DNA of 64,000 nucleotides from Myotis daubentonii (GCF_963259705.1 NC_081842.1:92928433-92992432); one strand, 5' to 3'; shown: positions 32,713 to 45,114, numbered from the stretch's first letter. Notes: generated by a model not told the origin, from the letters alone. A program made the numbers and translations.

Positions 32713-33383
32713 TCTATATATATATAAAACACTAATATGCAAATAGACTGAACAGCAGAACAACCGAACAATTGGTTGCTATGATGGGCACTGACCACCA
32801 GGGGGCACGCACAGAACATGGCGGGTGTCGGCTGTGGCGGGATGGTGGATCAGGTGATCAGCGGCACCAGAACAAGGCAGGGGCGCCAGTCACTGTCATC
32901 AGGCCAAGCCTCTGGTGGTTACTGAAATTGCTTTGCTCTCATGTGCCGCGGTCCCGCCGGGCACTCACACCTGCTACTTGTGCCAGCCCTGCTCGCACCC
33001 ACTGCCAGTGCCTGGGGCCAACCCCGATTGCTTGGTGCTATCAGTGGGTGTGAGTGGCAGCTGCCGGCCCCAATCACCCCTCAGGGCTTCTCCACCTCCC
33101 CCTGCTCCTGAAGGGCAATTGGGCAGCAGCCACTCACACCCGCTGCTGGCACCAGCCCCAATCGCTCCACACCGTCAGTGGGTGCCAGTGGGGCCGGCTC
33201 TGTCAGCGCATGGGAATGGCAGTGGTGGGAGCGGGGCTTCCAGCAGACAGGGGAATGGGGGCTGCAATGGGAGGGCCCAGGAGGGGGCACAGAGGATGGG
33301 CCAAGACCTGCCCCTGTGCTCACTGCAGCCTCATGGCCCACAGTTCCTTTCAAGGTGCATGAATTCATGCACTGGACCCTTAG
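32713..33383 (+). mobile_element. HeliBat with GC-rich interior
   Basis: It starts TCTATATATATATAAAACAC and carries ATATGCAAAT and CTGACCACCAGGGGGCAC. It ends with GTGCATGAATTCATGCAC and a mutated terminus GGACCCTTAG. The overlapping plus frames (32772-33438) are products of GC-rich sequence. Confidence 0.88.
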
Positions 33384-34929
33384 TTTTAATATAATAGATC
33401 TTATAGTTGACTTTTTCAATATATTATCCATAAAATAATGTGTCCTTTCCTGAGAGAGTTTTTATTTAGTGATTCCTTAAAAGTCAAACCATAGAAGCAT
33501 CAAAGATCAAAAAAAAATTACTGATGTTGGTGTGATTTTTTTACAGAAATAAATAAATAAAAACTAATCCTTTCACAGTTTTAAATCTTTCCAGTCAGAC
33601 TCTCTTCCATGTTGGCGGAAATTACTAAGTAATCAGATTAAAGCAAGAGACAGAAAAATTTTCTTCCTATCCGTTGCTGTCCAGTTTCACTTTGCTTAGG
33701 TTCTGGGCAGTATTTATACCACGTAACAGTTTTCCAAATTTTTAAGGTTAAATAAAGTAAAAAAATTTAAAAAGTTGGCCACAGCTTAGATTTGTCACTC
33801 ATTAAATTGTATGGTTGTTCACCAAGCTCTTCCACATTCTCATTTTGAATATTCAACATATGGCATAGAATATTAACCAAATTAACTTTTTTTTTTAAGA
33901 TCTACGTGGTCCAAAGGCATTTATCCTTTAGTCACTGCTTTTCTAATTCTAATTTTTGTCCCCCAAGCTGGAACATTAGTGGAGACCTTTTCACCTTCAT
34001 TTGGATTACTAGTTAGAAATATGATATGGAGATCTTCCACACTCTCCACTCTCCCCACACATTGAATAAAACCTTCTATCCATTATGTACTGTGGCCAAA
34101 TAATTATCATATTTGGAATCACAGAACACATCAAATGTTTGGCCCCTGAGACCATCCAGCAGCTGTCTCTGTCACTCTGTATTGACATTTGCTATAGCCG
34201 AAATATTTTGGAGAATTAATTCAGCAAGTTTTTAAATGTTTCTCCACTTATTTGGAGAAAATAGTCATCCAAAAAATTATTTTCAGCATTAGCATAGACT
34301 AAATTTTAAACTTGAACAAAATATGAATTTGCATTTATGGGCATAGCATACTCTTTATCAAATGAGAAGCACCTTTATCCTTTATAAAGCTCTAGAAATT
34401 ATTATTTTTCCTGAAACAAAAATAATTAAAAAGAATGTGTGTTTAAGTTTCAGGCTAGCAATCCAGTTCCATGAATTTAAAGGATGAATCAGAGAGTGGA
34501 GAAATGGCAGCGGTAAGCACACATGTTGTGTGCCTTGTCCTGGAGCCAGAAAAGGAGGAGCAACTAAATTGGAGAGAATCCATCCAGAATTAACCAACTA
34601 GACACAGCTGGGGAGATGATTCACAGCCTGGAAGGGCAGAGGGCGACTGGAGAAGGTAGGATAGGGGATCTGGATTGGAGAGAGATGCGAGACCAAGGGG
34701 CCAATAGGGTCAGGAGAAAGCTGCACTACACCAAGACCTTAGGGACAGGTGTAACATCTGATTATGGAAAGTAGTCCACAGGGCTGCTGGTGGCTGGGGA
34801 GTCTAGGTCTAAGTCCATAGCCACCCAGAAAGGAGGCCTGAGCATGCAATGCTGGGGGAAGAGAAACTTGAAGTTGTGTGGTGGTTTTGCCTTTGTTTTG
34901 TCTTTCTTTTAATCATTAAACCCAGTTCA
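33384..34929. other. Unassigned stretch
   Basis: No gene or clear young repeat. 34441-34900 is somewhat GC-richer and could be an old retrocopy or an L1 5' region, but I cannot support either. Confidence 0.45.
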
Positions 34930-36049
34930 TAGGACTTTCAATTACTTTATTCAAGGCTGTGATGCAGGTAGAGGTACAGACCTGTGGAGTCTGGGGAGAG
35001 GCTGTGCAGGAAAAAATTATAGGGAGAGGTGACCAGGAATCTGGCACCCAGACATTCCTGACCCTCCAAACCTAAGTGGCTATTTCTCTCCTGAGGAGCC
35101 AGCCACTCCCAGCAGCCCCAAGACACTAATATAGCCAGACACACCCTGCCTGCATATTGAGCTTTACAAAAGAAACAAAGGCTCTGAATAGCCCCAAAGG
35201 AATTAGGTTTGAAGAGGGGCAGCTCTTCTCCCACCTTCAGAAACAGATGCTTGAATGACAACTGGCAGACAGGCAAAGATTGACAACTGACAGAAAGGCA
35301 AAGTGGACAGATTGGTCCCTCCTGCTTGCAGCCAAGGCCTGTGGAGAAAAACAAAAACAGAGGAGCAGTGGATCTCATGGAACTTCAACACAGTGCTGAA
35401 CGAACACCAAAGACAGTCATTGACAGTGGTCAGACCTAACTACCTAACAGAAAACTCAGAAGTGGCGAACAGAAGAGAAGAATGGGGACTTAAACCAGCT
35501 GCTGTGGGGCATTAAAACTTGGCTGAAGCGAATGATACTTCACTTATTTATTTTTTATCTTTTATTTAAATTTTGTTGTTATTTTTAAAAATTATTTTTA
35601 GTATTATTTTATCTTTATTGTTTATTGTTATTTTATTTTATCCTACTTTTTATCTTTTTCACCTTTTTCTTCCTCACTTCTCCCTTTTCATCCTGTTTTC
35701 TCTTCTCTTCTCTGCACTTTAGTTTTTCTCTTTCCTTTCTTTTTACCCCTTGTTAAAAATTGATCTTCTTTATCTGCTTTATTGGCATATTATTATTATT
35801 GTAGTCTCTGTTGGCTTACTCATATATCTAATTTTCTCTCCTCTGGTTAGTCCATGCACGCTTCTCTTTTCTCTTCCTTCGCTGGCCAAATTTTTATGCT
35901 TTAGGTTTCCTCTCCTTTATTGTGCTCTTTTGTACTTCTAATAGTTTTATTAGTTACACTCCCTTAATTCAAGCCTATCTGCTCTCTCCTCTATTCTCCT
36001 TTTCCATAATTAAATAAAATTTACTTTATTTATTTATTTATCTATCTAT

Positions 36050-36088
<39 letters not shown>

Positions 36089-36676
36089 TTCATTATTTTC
36101 TTTTTATCCACTCATTCTCTTTCTACCTCTTCTATATTGAACCATGGTCCTTCCCCTATTCATCCTGTTCTTTAAACTTATTTTCTCTATATAAGCTCTG
36201 TCTCTACAGATCCTGTCCCCCTCCCCCCTTTTCTGGGTGTTTTTGTTTGCATTTTTGGTTTATTTGTTTTTTCTGTGGTGTTTCTCCCCTCCCTCCCCAT
36301 ATATCTTTTTCTGTTTTCTTTTCTCAATATCATTTTTTCTCTCTTTTCTCTCTCCTAATTCTCTTTTCACTAATGGTCACATTTATTGGGGTTATCAGTG
36401 TTGTGTGTACATTTGTGCTTTGTTCCCTTTGTGTCATGTCTTGTCACATTGTATTTTGTACTTTTGGTCAACACCTCCATAATGGTTGGCACAACATGAT
36501 ACAGAGAGAGCCACATAACCAGACACCCTGAAATTATACTCCATCCACAAATGGGAAATAACACTAAAGACAGAACTACACCAAGAGAATCCATTTCAAA
36601 TATTTCAAGTAGGGGTCATCCCTAGAATACTCAGCCCAAAAGACTTGAGAGATTGCACCACTGGGTCCCAGAAAAC
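34930..36676 (+). mobile_element. Probable L1 5' UTR-like region
   Basis: A GC-moderate start is followed by a long pyrimidine-rich tract (35530-36400) and then text such as GTCATGTCTTGTCACATTG. The layout resembles the 5' region of a bat L1, and L1 3' sequence follows after the HeliBat. The assignment is tentative, and open frames here come from the pyrimidine-rich tract. Confidence 0.35.
36020..36091. repeat. (TTTA)n microsatellite
   Basis: Near-perfect TTTA repeats with a short TCTA interruption. Confidence 0.95.
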
Positions 36677-36677
36677 A

Positions 36678-37012
36678 TCTATTTATATAAAAGCCTAAGC
36701 GATTGTCGCAACCAAAACAACTGAACAAATGACTGAACAAGCTGCATGGGGCGACCAGGCCAGTAGGGGGTTAGTGAGGGGTGACCAAACAACCTAACAG
36801 CAGGCTGCGTGGGGCAATCAGGCTGGCAGGGGGACAACCAGGCCAGCAGAGGGAGGGGGGCAGTTGGGGGCTATCAGGCTGGCAGGCAGAGGCAGTTAAG
36901 GGTGATCAGGCTGGCAGGGGGGCAGTTAGGGGAGACCAGGCCGGCAGGGGGTGAGCAGTGAGGGGTGATCAGGCTGCTGGGGGAGGGGGGCAGTTAGGGG
37001 CGATCAGGCTCT
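36678..37012 (+). mobile_element. HeliBat-like element with tandem G-rich repeats
   Basis: The head TCTATTTATATAAAAGCC is HeliBat-like. From 36750 the element is short imperfect tandem units built on GATCAGGCTGGCAGGGGG and GGGGGCAGTTAGGGG. The CTAG end is not recognisable and L1 sequence follows. Confidence 0.6.
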
Positions 37013-37770
37013 CTGTAAAAAAATCATATATATACATACACATATACAAATCAACAAACGACAAGTGTTGGCAAGGATTCAGAGAAAAAGGAACCCTCAA
37101 GTACTGCTGGTGGGAATGAAGACTGGTGCCACTACTGTGGAAAACAGTATGGAGTTTCCTCAAAAAGTTAAAATTGGAACTGCCATTTGACCTAGCAATC
37201 CCACTTCTAGGACTATATCCCAAGAAACCAGAAACAACAATCAGAAAGGATATATGCACCCCTATGTTCATATCAGCACAATAATAGCTAAGATTTGGAA
37301 ACAGCCTAAGCGCCCATCAGCAGATGAATGGATTAAAAAACTGTCGTACAGGTGCACAATGGAATACTATGCTGCTGTAAAAATAATGAACTCTTACCAT
37401 TTGCAACAGTATGGGTGGACCTGGAGAGCATTACGCTAAGTGAAATAAGCCAATTGAAGAAAGATAAATATCACATGATCTCATTAATTTGTGGACTATA
37501 GTGAACGACATAAATTGATGAAATAAAATAGATCCAGAGACGTAGAAGCATTGAGCAGACTATCTACTCTTGCAGGGGAAGAAGGGGTGGGTGGGAGAGT
37601 TAAGAGATCAACCCAAGGACTTGTATGTATGCATATAAGCATAACCAAAGGACATAGCAGTAAGGGAGCTGGGATATGTGCTGGGGGTGGGAGTGGCTGG
37701 GGAGAGGTCAATGGGGGAAAAGGATACATATGTAATGCTTTCAACTATAAATAATTCATTTTTTTAAAAA
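37013..37770 (+). mobile_element. L1 ORF2 3' end and 3' UTR
   Basis: ORF2 phrases (GGTGGGAATGAAGACTGGTG, CCACTTCTAGGACTATATCC, ATTTGTGGACTATAGTGAAC) lead into a G-rich 3' UTR and ATACATATGTAATGCTTTCA plus a short A-rich end. The plus frame 37254-37439 keeps a conserved ORF2 C-terminal stretch. Confidence 0.9.
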
Positions 37771-38266
37771 AAGTGTGAATCATTATTTATTCACCTAGTG
37801 AACAAATAATTTATGAGCATATCTTGTGTGACATGCACCATCTAGGTCAGGGGACATAGAAGCTATAGCACCTATGTCATTATTAAAAGTCAGAAAATAA
37901 GCAACTAAACATAGAAACAAACAAAATAAGCTTATGTTGTGATAAGAACTAACCAGAAAGTAAATAAGGAATTTTATATATAACAATGCAATGATGAAAG
38001 TATTTTCAGAGAATTTTAAAGTTTGGGAAGGAGCCAGACAAATGAGAGGTTAGATGAGGTGCATTTTACGAAGAAAAAAAACGAGCATTAGATGCTTGAG
38101 TACAGAAATGCTAGAGTGTGTTGGTAAAATTTAGTTTGAAAAAGAGATAGTATTTTGAAAATTGGAGAAACGGAAAAAAGTTCAACCAAATCAGGGAGTG
38201 TTTTCCATAGGGATATATTTATTTATTTTTCCAGGCATTTTTTTAAATGTCTAATTTAAGCAAAAC
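37771..38266. other. Unassigned stretch
   Basis: No gene or clear repeat. Confidence 0.45.
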
Positions 38267-38480
38267 CAGGGGTGGGCAAACTTTTTGACTCAAGGGCCAC
38301 AATGGGCTCTTAAACTGGACCGGAGGGCCAGAACAAAAGCATGGATGGAGTGTTTGTGTGAACTAATGTAAATTCAAAGTAAACATCATTACATAAAAGG
38401 GTACGGTCTTTTTTTTCAATAGTTTTATTCATTTCAAATGGGCCGGATCCGGCCTGTGGGCCGTAGTTTGCCCATGGCTG
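38267..38480. mobile_element. Nonautonomous hAT element
   Basis: The left CAGGGGTGGGCAAACT and the right, reverse-complemented, CAGCCATGGGCAAACT are inverted repeats. The interior matches the element at 50443-50661 closely, including ATCATTACAT and GGCCGGATCCGGCC. It is 214 bp; the 8-bp duplication is not recognisable here. Confidence 0.88.
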
Positions 38481-39330
38481 AAATAGACATTAAAACAATC
38501 TTATTAGTTCATCAATAACTTATTGTCTATGTATTTGTCAAGCTGGAACATTCCTGTTTTTCCTTAATATAAATACTGAATAGAGATGGTGATAGATGAT
38601 GTATAGGCAAATAGATACAAATATAGATATAATGAAGCAATATAATTCTTTTATAGTCAATAGCATAGAAATATTGCTAAGAGAAGAGCCAAAACTTGAT
38701 ATAACCCCTAGATTACTAGCACAGTGCTTAAATAATATTATTGACATTTGACTAAATTTCATTTTTTGCCAGTTTCATAGGCATCATCATTTTTGAAAAA
38801 AGGTATTTATGATGGCCATTCATTCAACTCTCCTTCCAATTATGTGAAAATTTATTTTGTGGGCAATCCTTTGTTGGTATACTTTTGGGAAACCCGTCAT
38901 GCTCCTATTCAGTTAAAACCAATTGATAGTAATGTAATTTTGATTCAGCCAATTGGATGTCCCCTTCAAATTCTTTAAGGACTCTAGTATGTGAAACAGC
39001 AAATAGACACAGCAAGGCTCAAATTTATAGCACCAACAGCTATAGCATACTGGCCATTTTCCCCATTCACTATACTTTACATTCAGTAGCTCCTTGGAGT
39101 GTGAACTATCCTTCCCATAGTAGTGACTCAGCAGTATTGTGGCTCTCCTATATTCTAAGACTAAATGTTCTAGTTGCTTAAGATAAGTTGATTTCTATAA
39201 TACACTGGTTTATCCCCATATACAGAATAAATATATTTATGTATACAATCACAAAATGTTGAATAGTTATTTAAGGTAAAGATTTTACCTAGATATTTCA
39301 GAAATTTAAAGAAACAAACCTTGATCCTAC
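38481..39330. other. Unassigned stretch
   Basis: No gene or clear repeat. The frames at 38793 and 38957 show no family resemblance. Confidence 0.45.
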
Positions 39331-39334
39331 ACTA

Positions 39335-39378
<44 letters not shown>

Positions 39379-39395
39379 AATCTATCTATCTATGC
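39331..39395. repeat. (TATC)n microsatellite
   Basis: About fourteen TATC units with one interruption. The array occupies the position of a HeliBat 5' end. Confidence 0.95.
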
Positions 39396-39680
39396 CTAAG
39401 TGACCATTACAACTGGTCAACTGAACAACCTGTCAATGGGTTGCTATGATTCACACTAACCAACAGGGGGCAGACTCTCAATGCAGGAGCTGCCCTCTGG
39501 TGGTCAGTGTGCTCCCACAGCCAACCTCCCACAGCCGGCCAACCTCCCACAGTCCCTCCCCGGCCCAGCCTGCCTTGTATGGCCATGATTGGGACTGGGC
39601 AAGATGGCCCCAATCAGTCTTGATCACCAGCCAGGCTGAGGGACCCCACCTGTGCATGAATTCGTGCACCAGGCCTCTAG
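39396..39680 (+). mobile_element. HeliBat whose 5' end is a TATC array
   Basis: GCCTAAGTGACCATTACAAC continues directly from the microsatellite. ACCAACAGGGGGCAG and CTGCCCTCTGGTGGTCAG form the opposed motif pair. The end is GTGCATGAATTCGTGCAC plus GGCCTCTAG. Confidence 0.88.
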
Positions 39681-40837
39681 TAACATATATATTTCTACTT
39701 AAGTATTTGTATGTATTTTGTTTTTTGTTTATAGTTAAAGTGAAGCATATAGGAGTCATCAATTGTCAGTCAACTAAAAGACTGGCTATCAATGCTGAAT
39801 TATCCACACTGATACTTCTTTTCTCTGACATGCAAATTTACTCATGCAAATTTTTCTTTCTTCTGTCTATACAAGTTCTCCTAAACCAACTAGGAGCATA
39901 TGAATTTCCATTTTGTCCTGTAGAATTTCTCTGACAGCTGGAATTGAGCACTCTGAAGTCAGAACACATTTGGCACTTTTAATTTATCATGTCATTTTGC
40001 AAGTATGATATAGCTGGTATTTCTGAGTCATCAGATAGACCACAGCTCCAGTTGAGAGAGAGATCAGACCTTATATTTTTTGGTTTCTATTTGCACAGTT
40101 TTCCCAAAGATTTAATATGACTGTTGGAAAAATGTCTACAGACATAGAAAACCAATGAGACATAAGGGTAGGTGAACAATATGAGATTTAATGAGTGATG
40201 TTATTATATAAGCCAGGAGACACCAGTCAGAAGAGCCATTTTCTCTGATCTTCAAGTCTTCTCAAATTTTCCCAGTGTTAATTCTTTAGCAGAGAGAGGA
40301 TCTTATTCTGATCATTAAGAAATTTGCCTCTATTCTTCCCTTGGGGATATTTTTCCAGTCATTTGCTTCATCTCACTATTTTGAAAATTGACAACATTCT
40401 TGTCCATTTCTAAGTGCAAGTAACAGATTATAGGCCTGGTCCAATCCTGAGCAATGAAAGACTGAATGAATCATAGCTAATTTCACTAGATTTCCATACT
40501 TCAGTAGGTTCAAGTTTCATTTAGCATGAGACCATTTCTAGACTAGGAAAATTTAGTGCAGTATCATGTCCATATTAGGAGTTGATATATCTATCTGTAG
40601 CTTATTTCAAAGATAATACATATGTATTGGCAATGATTTCTGAACGCTGTTTCAGAGCGTATTACTACACAGCTTCTTATTTATCTTGTAATTCTATTTT
40701 GGCAATATTCTCTGGTTAAGCTCTGAAATTTTTTGTCAGAGAGAAATAGTAAAAGTGTGAATGTATATGGAGGTGGCAACCTAAGTTTGTTATGAGAGAC
40801 TTGAGATAACAAGAGATGCAAAAATAAATGTATATAT
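39681..40837. other. Unassigned stretch
   Basis: No gene or clear repeat. The frame 39446-39934 runs out of the HeliBat and is not coding. Confidence 0.45.
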
Positions 40838-41530
40838 TCGTTTCTTATGGGAGCTGTAACAAATTACTACATACTGGGTGGTTTAACACAAGACAAATGT
40901 ATTCTCTAACAGTTCAGGAGACTATAAATCTGGAATGTAGGTGTTAGTGGGCCATGTTTTCTCTAGAACAGTGGTTCTCAACCTTCCTAATGCCACAACC
41001 CTTTAATACAGTTCCTCATGTTGTGGTGACCCCCAACCATAAAATTATTTTCGTTGCTGCTTCATAACTGTAATTTTGCCACTGTAAACAATATGTAATT
41101 ATATATGTGTTTTCCAATGGTCTTAGGCAACCTCTGTGAAAGGGTCGTTCAACCCTCAAAGGGGTCGCGACCCACAGGTTGAGAACTACTGCTCTAGAGT
41201 CTCTAAGGGAGGCTTTTTCCTTGCCTTTCTTCAGCTTCTGGTGACCGCTGCCAATCTGGCATTCCCTAGTTTGTAGAAGCATTGCTCCACTTCCCACCTT
41301 CCTTGTCACATGGGGTTCTTCCCTGTGTTTCTCGTGTCTCTCCTTAGGAGGACACAGTCTAATTGAATTTAAGACCCACCTTAATACAGTATGACCTCAT
41401 CTTAACTAAATCCATATGAAAATAACTATGTCCAAATAATGTCACATTCATAGGTACAAAGGTTAGGACTTCTAAACATATCTTTTGGGGGTACAAGCAT
41501 ATTCTTTGCGAGGGGCACAATTTAACAAGC
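40838..41530 (-). mobile_element. MLT1-like (ERVL-MaLR) LTR, split by a SPIN element
   Basis: The plus strand reads as the complement of an old MaLR LTR: GGGAGCTGTAACAAATTACT, CTAACAGTTCAGGAG, then, after the SPIN element, GACACAGTCTAATTGAATTT, CAGTATGACCTCATCTTAAC and GGTTAGGACTTCTAAACATA. Assignment is by resemblance. Confidence 0.6.
40969..41191. mobile_element. SPIN-family nonautonomous hAT
   Basis: Inverted ends are CAGTGGTTCTCAACCT on the left and, reverse-complemented, CAGTAGTTCTCAACCT on the right. The interior includes GTTGTGGTGACCCCCAACC and AGGGTCGTTCAACCC. CTCTAGAA and CTCTAGAG flank it, an 8-bp duplication with one change. This pattern matches the Space Invaders family, known for patchy, horizontally acquired distribution in tetrapods. 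It is 223 bp and noncoding. Confidence 0.88.
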
Positions 41531-41965
41531 AAAACTATGCAGGAAAGAAGGAAGGGAAAAAAGGATGAAAGGGAAGAAAAAAAATGCTGCAGAAGAAAAT
41601 GGTAGAGGAAAATGAAAGCCTGTATAATTTTAGTTGTTGGGAATTCTTTTTAGTTTGGTTTGGTTTGAATTTCTGGATGAGGGGTAGTCTTTTCAAGCAA
41701 TTATGGTATTAAAGATTACGAAGAAGAGGTTGTAAATTGTATCCTAGATGGTGGCATTCTGGAGAATAGGAACTCAAGTTTCACTGCTTAATCCCTCAGA
41801 ATATTGAATATCATCAAGATCATACTTAGATTTCAGAAAATAATTTTAAATGACAAAAATTTATGAGTTAATTAATACACAGCTATATGTTTATAAATAT
41901 GTGCTATGTCTTATAAATTGTATTTTCCTTTGAGTAAAGACTAGATTACTTTCCAATTATCATGA
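41531..41965. other. Unassigned stretch
   Basis: No gene or clear repeat. Confidence 0.45.
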
Positions 41966-41981
41966 CCAAACTATTTCTTTT

Positions 41982-42206
41982 TTAAAAAATTTTTAAAATA
42001 TATTTTATTGATTTTTTACAGAGAGGAAGAGAGAGGGGTAGAGAGTTAGAAATATCGATGAGAGAGAAACATTGATCAGCTGCCTCCTGCACACTCCCTA
42101 CTGGGTATGTGCCCACAACCAAGGTACATGCCCTTGACTGGAATCGAACCTGGGACCCTTCAGTCCACAGGCTGATGCTCTATCCACTGAGCCAAACTGG
42201 CTAGGG
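41982..42206 (-). mobile_element. Ves SINE with target duplications
   Basis: The minus-strand head GCCCTAGCCAGTTTGGCTC is close to consensus, with a full B-box region and tail. CCAAACTATTTCTTTT flanks it exactly at 41966-41981 and 42207-42222, so it is young. Confidence 0.96.
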
Positions 42207-42254
42207 CCAAACTATTTCTTTTAATACCATTTCATAAAGTTACATTATAAATTT

Positions 42255-42808
42255 CCTAGATTTTTTTTTATTATTTAAAGTATTTCATATGTCTCCTTTT
42301 TCCCTGAATGACCCCTCCCCAAGCCACTCCCATTTCTGAGGGCAAGCCCCCACCACCCTATTGTCTGTGTCCATTGGTTATGCTTCTATGCATGCATACA
42401 AGTCCTTTGGTTGCTCTCTAACCCTCCTGCCCTCCCTTGCCATTTGTCTCTGGATCTATTTTTGTTCATCAGTTTATGTTGATCATCATATCCCACATAT
42501 GAGTGAGATTATGTGATATTTATCTTTCTCCAACTGGCTTATTTCACTTAGCATAATGCTCTCCAGTTCTATTCATGCTGTTGCAAATGGTAAAAGTTCC
42601 TTCTCTTTTATAGCGGTATAGTATTCCATTGTGTAGATGTACCACAGTTTTCTAATCCACTCATCTGCTGATGGGCACTTAGGCTGTTTCCAAATCTTAG
42701 CTGTTGTAAATTGTACTGCTATGAACATAAGGGTCCATATATCCTTTCTGATTGTTGTTTCTGGTTTCTTGGGATATAGTCCAAGAAGTGGGATTACTGG
42801 TTCAAATG
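42255..42808 (-). mobile_element. L1, 5'-truncated
   Basis: A T-run at the left (minus-strand tail) leads into 3' UTR (GTCTGTGTCCATTGGTTATG) and the ORF2 C-terminus. It breaks off at GGTTCAAATG. CCTAGA and CCTAAA at the edges are possible target duplications. Confidence 0.9.
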
Positions 42809-42815
42809 CCTAAAA

Positions 42816-43188
42816 TTTTTTAAAAATTCTACTAATGTGATGGTTCTAGAAAAAATTTACAAAATAGGGAACTAGAAAGATTTCATTTGAAACTAATAAA
42901 AAATAATATTGAATGCAAACTGTAACTGAAAAAATAAAAATAAAAATAAATAAATAAATAAAAATTAGCATTCTACTATTTCAAAAACATATCATTTGCA
43001 TTTGTACCACTTAAACACAAATATCATACAACAATATCATTATGTTGTAGCCATCAAATGAAGGAATCACATTTGTAATTGATTTGAAATTCTGATACTT
43101 TGTTTTTCGTTTTAGGAAATTTCCACAACAAAGATATATTATTTACTTTGGCCATACGGCATTGTATTTTTTATCTTCTTATATAAAA
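42816..43188. other. Unassigned stretch with an (AAAT)n run
   Basis: AAAT repeats lie near 42930-42964; the rest is AT-rich with no gene. Confidence 0.5.
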
Positions 43189-44357
43189 CTAGAGGCCTGG
43201 TGCACAAAAATTTGTGCACTTGGTGGGGTGGTCCCTCAGCCTGGCCTGTGCCCTCTCGCAGTCTGGGACCCTTTGGGGGATGACCACCTGCTGGTTTAGG
43301 CCCACTCTCTGGGGAATTGGGCCTAAGCTGGCAGTCAGACATCCCTCTGGCAGCCCGGGAGCCCTCGGGGGATGTCCACTTACCAGCAGGGAGCAGACCT
43401 AAGCTGCAGTCGGACATCCTTAGTGCTGCTGAAGAGGCGGGAGAGGCTCCCACCACCACTGCTTTGCTGGCAGCCGTCAGCCTGGCTTGTGGCTGAGCAG
43501 ATCTCCCCCTGTGGGAGCACACTGATCACCACGGGGCAGCTCCTGCATTGAGCGCCTTCCCCTCTGGTGGTCAGTGTGTGTCATAGTGACCAGTCATTCC
43601 CAGTCATTCTGATGTTAGGGTCAGTTTGCAAATTACCCTTTTATTATATAGGATAGAGGTATGGTGCACAAGTGGGGGCCAGCTGGTTTGCCCTGAAGGG
43701 TGTCCCGGATCAGGGTGGGGGTTCGCTGGGGTGACTGGCCAGCCTGGCTGAGGGGCTGATGACTGTTTTCAGGCTGATCACACCCCCTTCAGGGTGGGGT
43801 CCCCACTTGGGTGCCTGGCAAGCCTGGTTAGGGGCTGATGGTTGTTTGCAGGCTGATCAAACCCCACCCAGTGGGGTCCCTCCCCCCATGGAGGTTTGGC
43901 CTGCCTGGGTGAGGGGCTGAGGGCCGTTTTCAGGCTGGCCAACCCTCCCCCAGAGACGGAAGCTCCCAGCCTCACTTCTTTTTCTTTTTTTTTTCTTTTT
44001 ATTCTGGGGTTTATTTTCCTTCTATAATTGAAACTTTGTTGCCTGCAGTGGCTCTCAGAGCCGGCTCCTGCTCGCTCCAGCTCCCTGGCCATGGCCGGCT
44101 GAAAGCAGGTATCTGGGGTTTATTTATCTTCTATAACTGAAACTTTGTTGCCTTCAGTGGAGCTCAGAGCAATCTGGGAAGCTTGGCTTTCTCCATCACT
44201 GGAGCAACCAAGCATCCTGCTCGCTTCAGCTCCATGGCTGCCAGCCCCATCTTGGTTGGGTTAATTTGCGTATAGTTGCTCAGATTGGCTGGTGGGCATG
44301 GCTTAAGGCATAGCAAAAGTATGGTCAATTTGCATGTTTGTCTTTTATTAGATTAGA
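43189..44357 (-). mobile_element. Composite two-unit HeliBat
   Basis: On the minus strand it starts TCTAATCTAATAAAAGAC at 44357 and ends GGCCTCTAG at 43189. The unit junction (CCTCTATCCTATATAATAAA on the minus strand) lies near 43650-43662. Unit one carries CAAGATGG and a T-rich (AG-rich on the minus strand) segment near 43977-44000. Unit two carries the opposed motif pair. The minus frame 43139-43522 is a shadow. Confidence 0.88.
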
Positions 44358-44488
44358 CAGGAAAGTTAAGTATGTTCAACTAGTCTTATTTTCATGGTTA
44401 AAAATATTTTCTACTTTTATAATTTTCAACAGATGACATCTTACTCTGTATTGTAAACATGTAGTTTCGCTTTAAATTAAAAACTCTA

Positions 44489-44722
44489 GCCCTAACCAGT
44501 TTGGCTCAGTGGATAGAGCGTCGGCCTATGGATTCAAGTGTCCCAGGTTTGATTCCGGTCAAAGGCATGTACCTTGGTTGTGGGCACACACCCAGTAGGG
44601 GGTGTGCAGGAGGAAGCTGATTGATGTTTCTCTCTCATCAATGTTTCTAACTCTCTATCCCTCTCCCTTCCTCTCTGTAAAAAAAAAAAAAGTCAATAAA
44701 ATATATAAATATAAAAATAAAT
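44489..44722 (+). mobile_element. Ves SINE
   Basis: It starts GCCCTAACCAGTTTGGCTC and continues through GATTCCGGTCAAAGGCATG and the CTCTCATCAATG block to an A-rich tail. AAATTAAAAACTCTA and AAATTAAAAAGTTTA are probable target duplications. Confidence 0.93.
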
Positions 44723-44744
44723 AAATTAAAAAGTTTATTTGAGC

Positions 44745-45114
44745 TTACTTGAATGGATTATCATGAAGTTGTAAGAAGTAATGAAGATAAATCCATTTTA
44801 TCCTTTACCTAGTTCCCTCCAATGGGATTATACTGAAAAACTATAGTACAATATAATAACCAAAATAATGATATTGGGATAAATCAACACATAAAGTATT
44901 TCCACCACTACAAGGACCTCTCATGTTTCCCTTCATAACCACAGTCACTTCTCTACCACACTCACCCATTCCTTAGCTTCTGGCAACCACTAAGTTTTCT
45001 ATTTCTATAATACTTCCCAGGTCAATGATGCTATATAAATGGAATCATAAAAAATGAAACCTTTAGGGACTGGCTTTGTTCATTCAGCAATATTCTCTGA
45101 AGATTATATATATA
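44745..45114 (-). mobile_element. Old L1 3' UTR, left of a HeliBat pair
   Basis: CTTCTGGCAACCACTAAGTT, GCTATATAAATGGAATCATA and GGCTTTGTTCATTCAGCAA match the complement of an old L1 3' region. The same L1 resumes at about 46190. Confidence 0.6.

Noticed and set aside
32772..33438. Cluster of GC-rich frames up to 159 residues
   Set aside because: They sit inside a HeliBat and exist in several frames on both strands at once, which signals composition and not coding.
35535..36531. Hydrophobic frames considered as membrane proteins
   Set aside because: The DNA is a pyrimidine-rich tract with TTTA repeats; any frame through it gives Phe, Leu and Ser.
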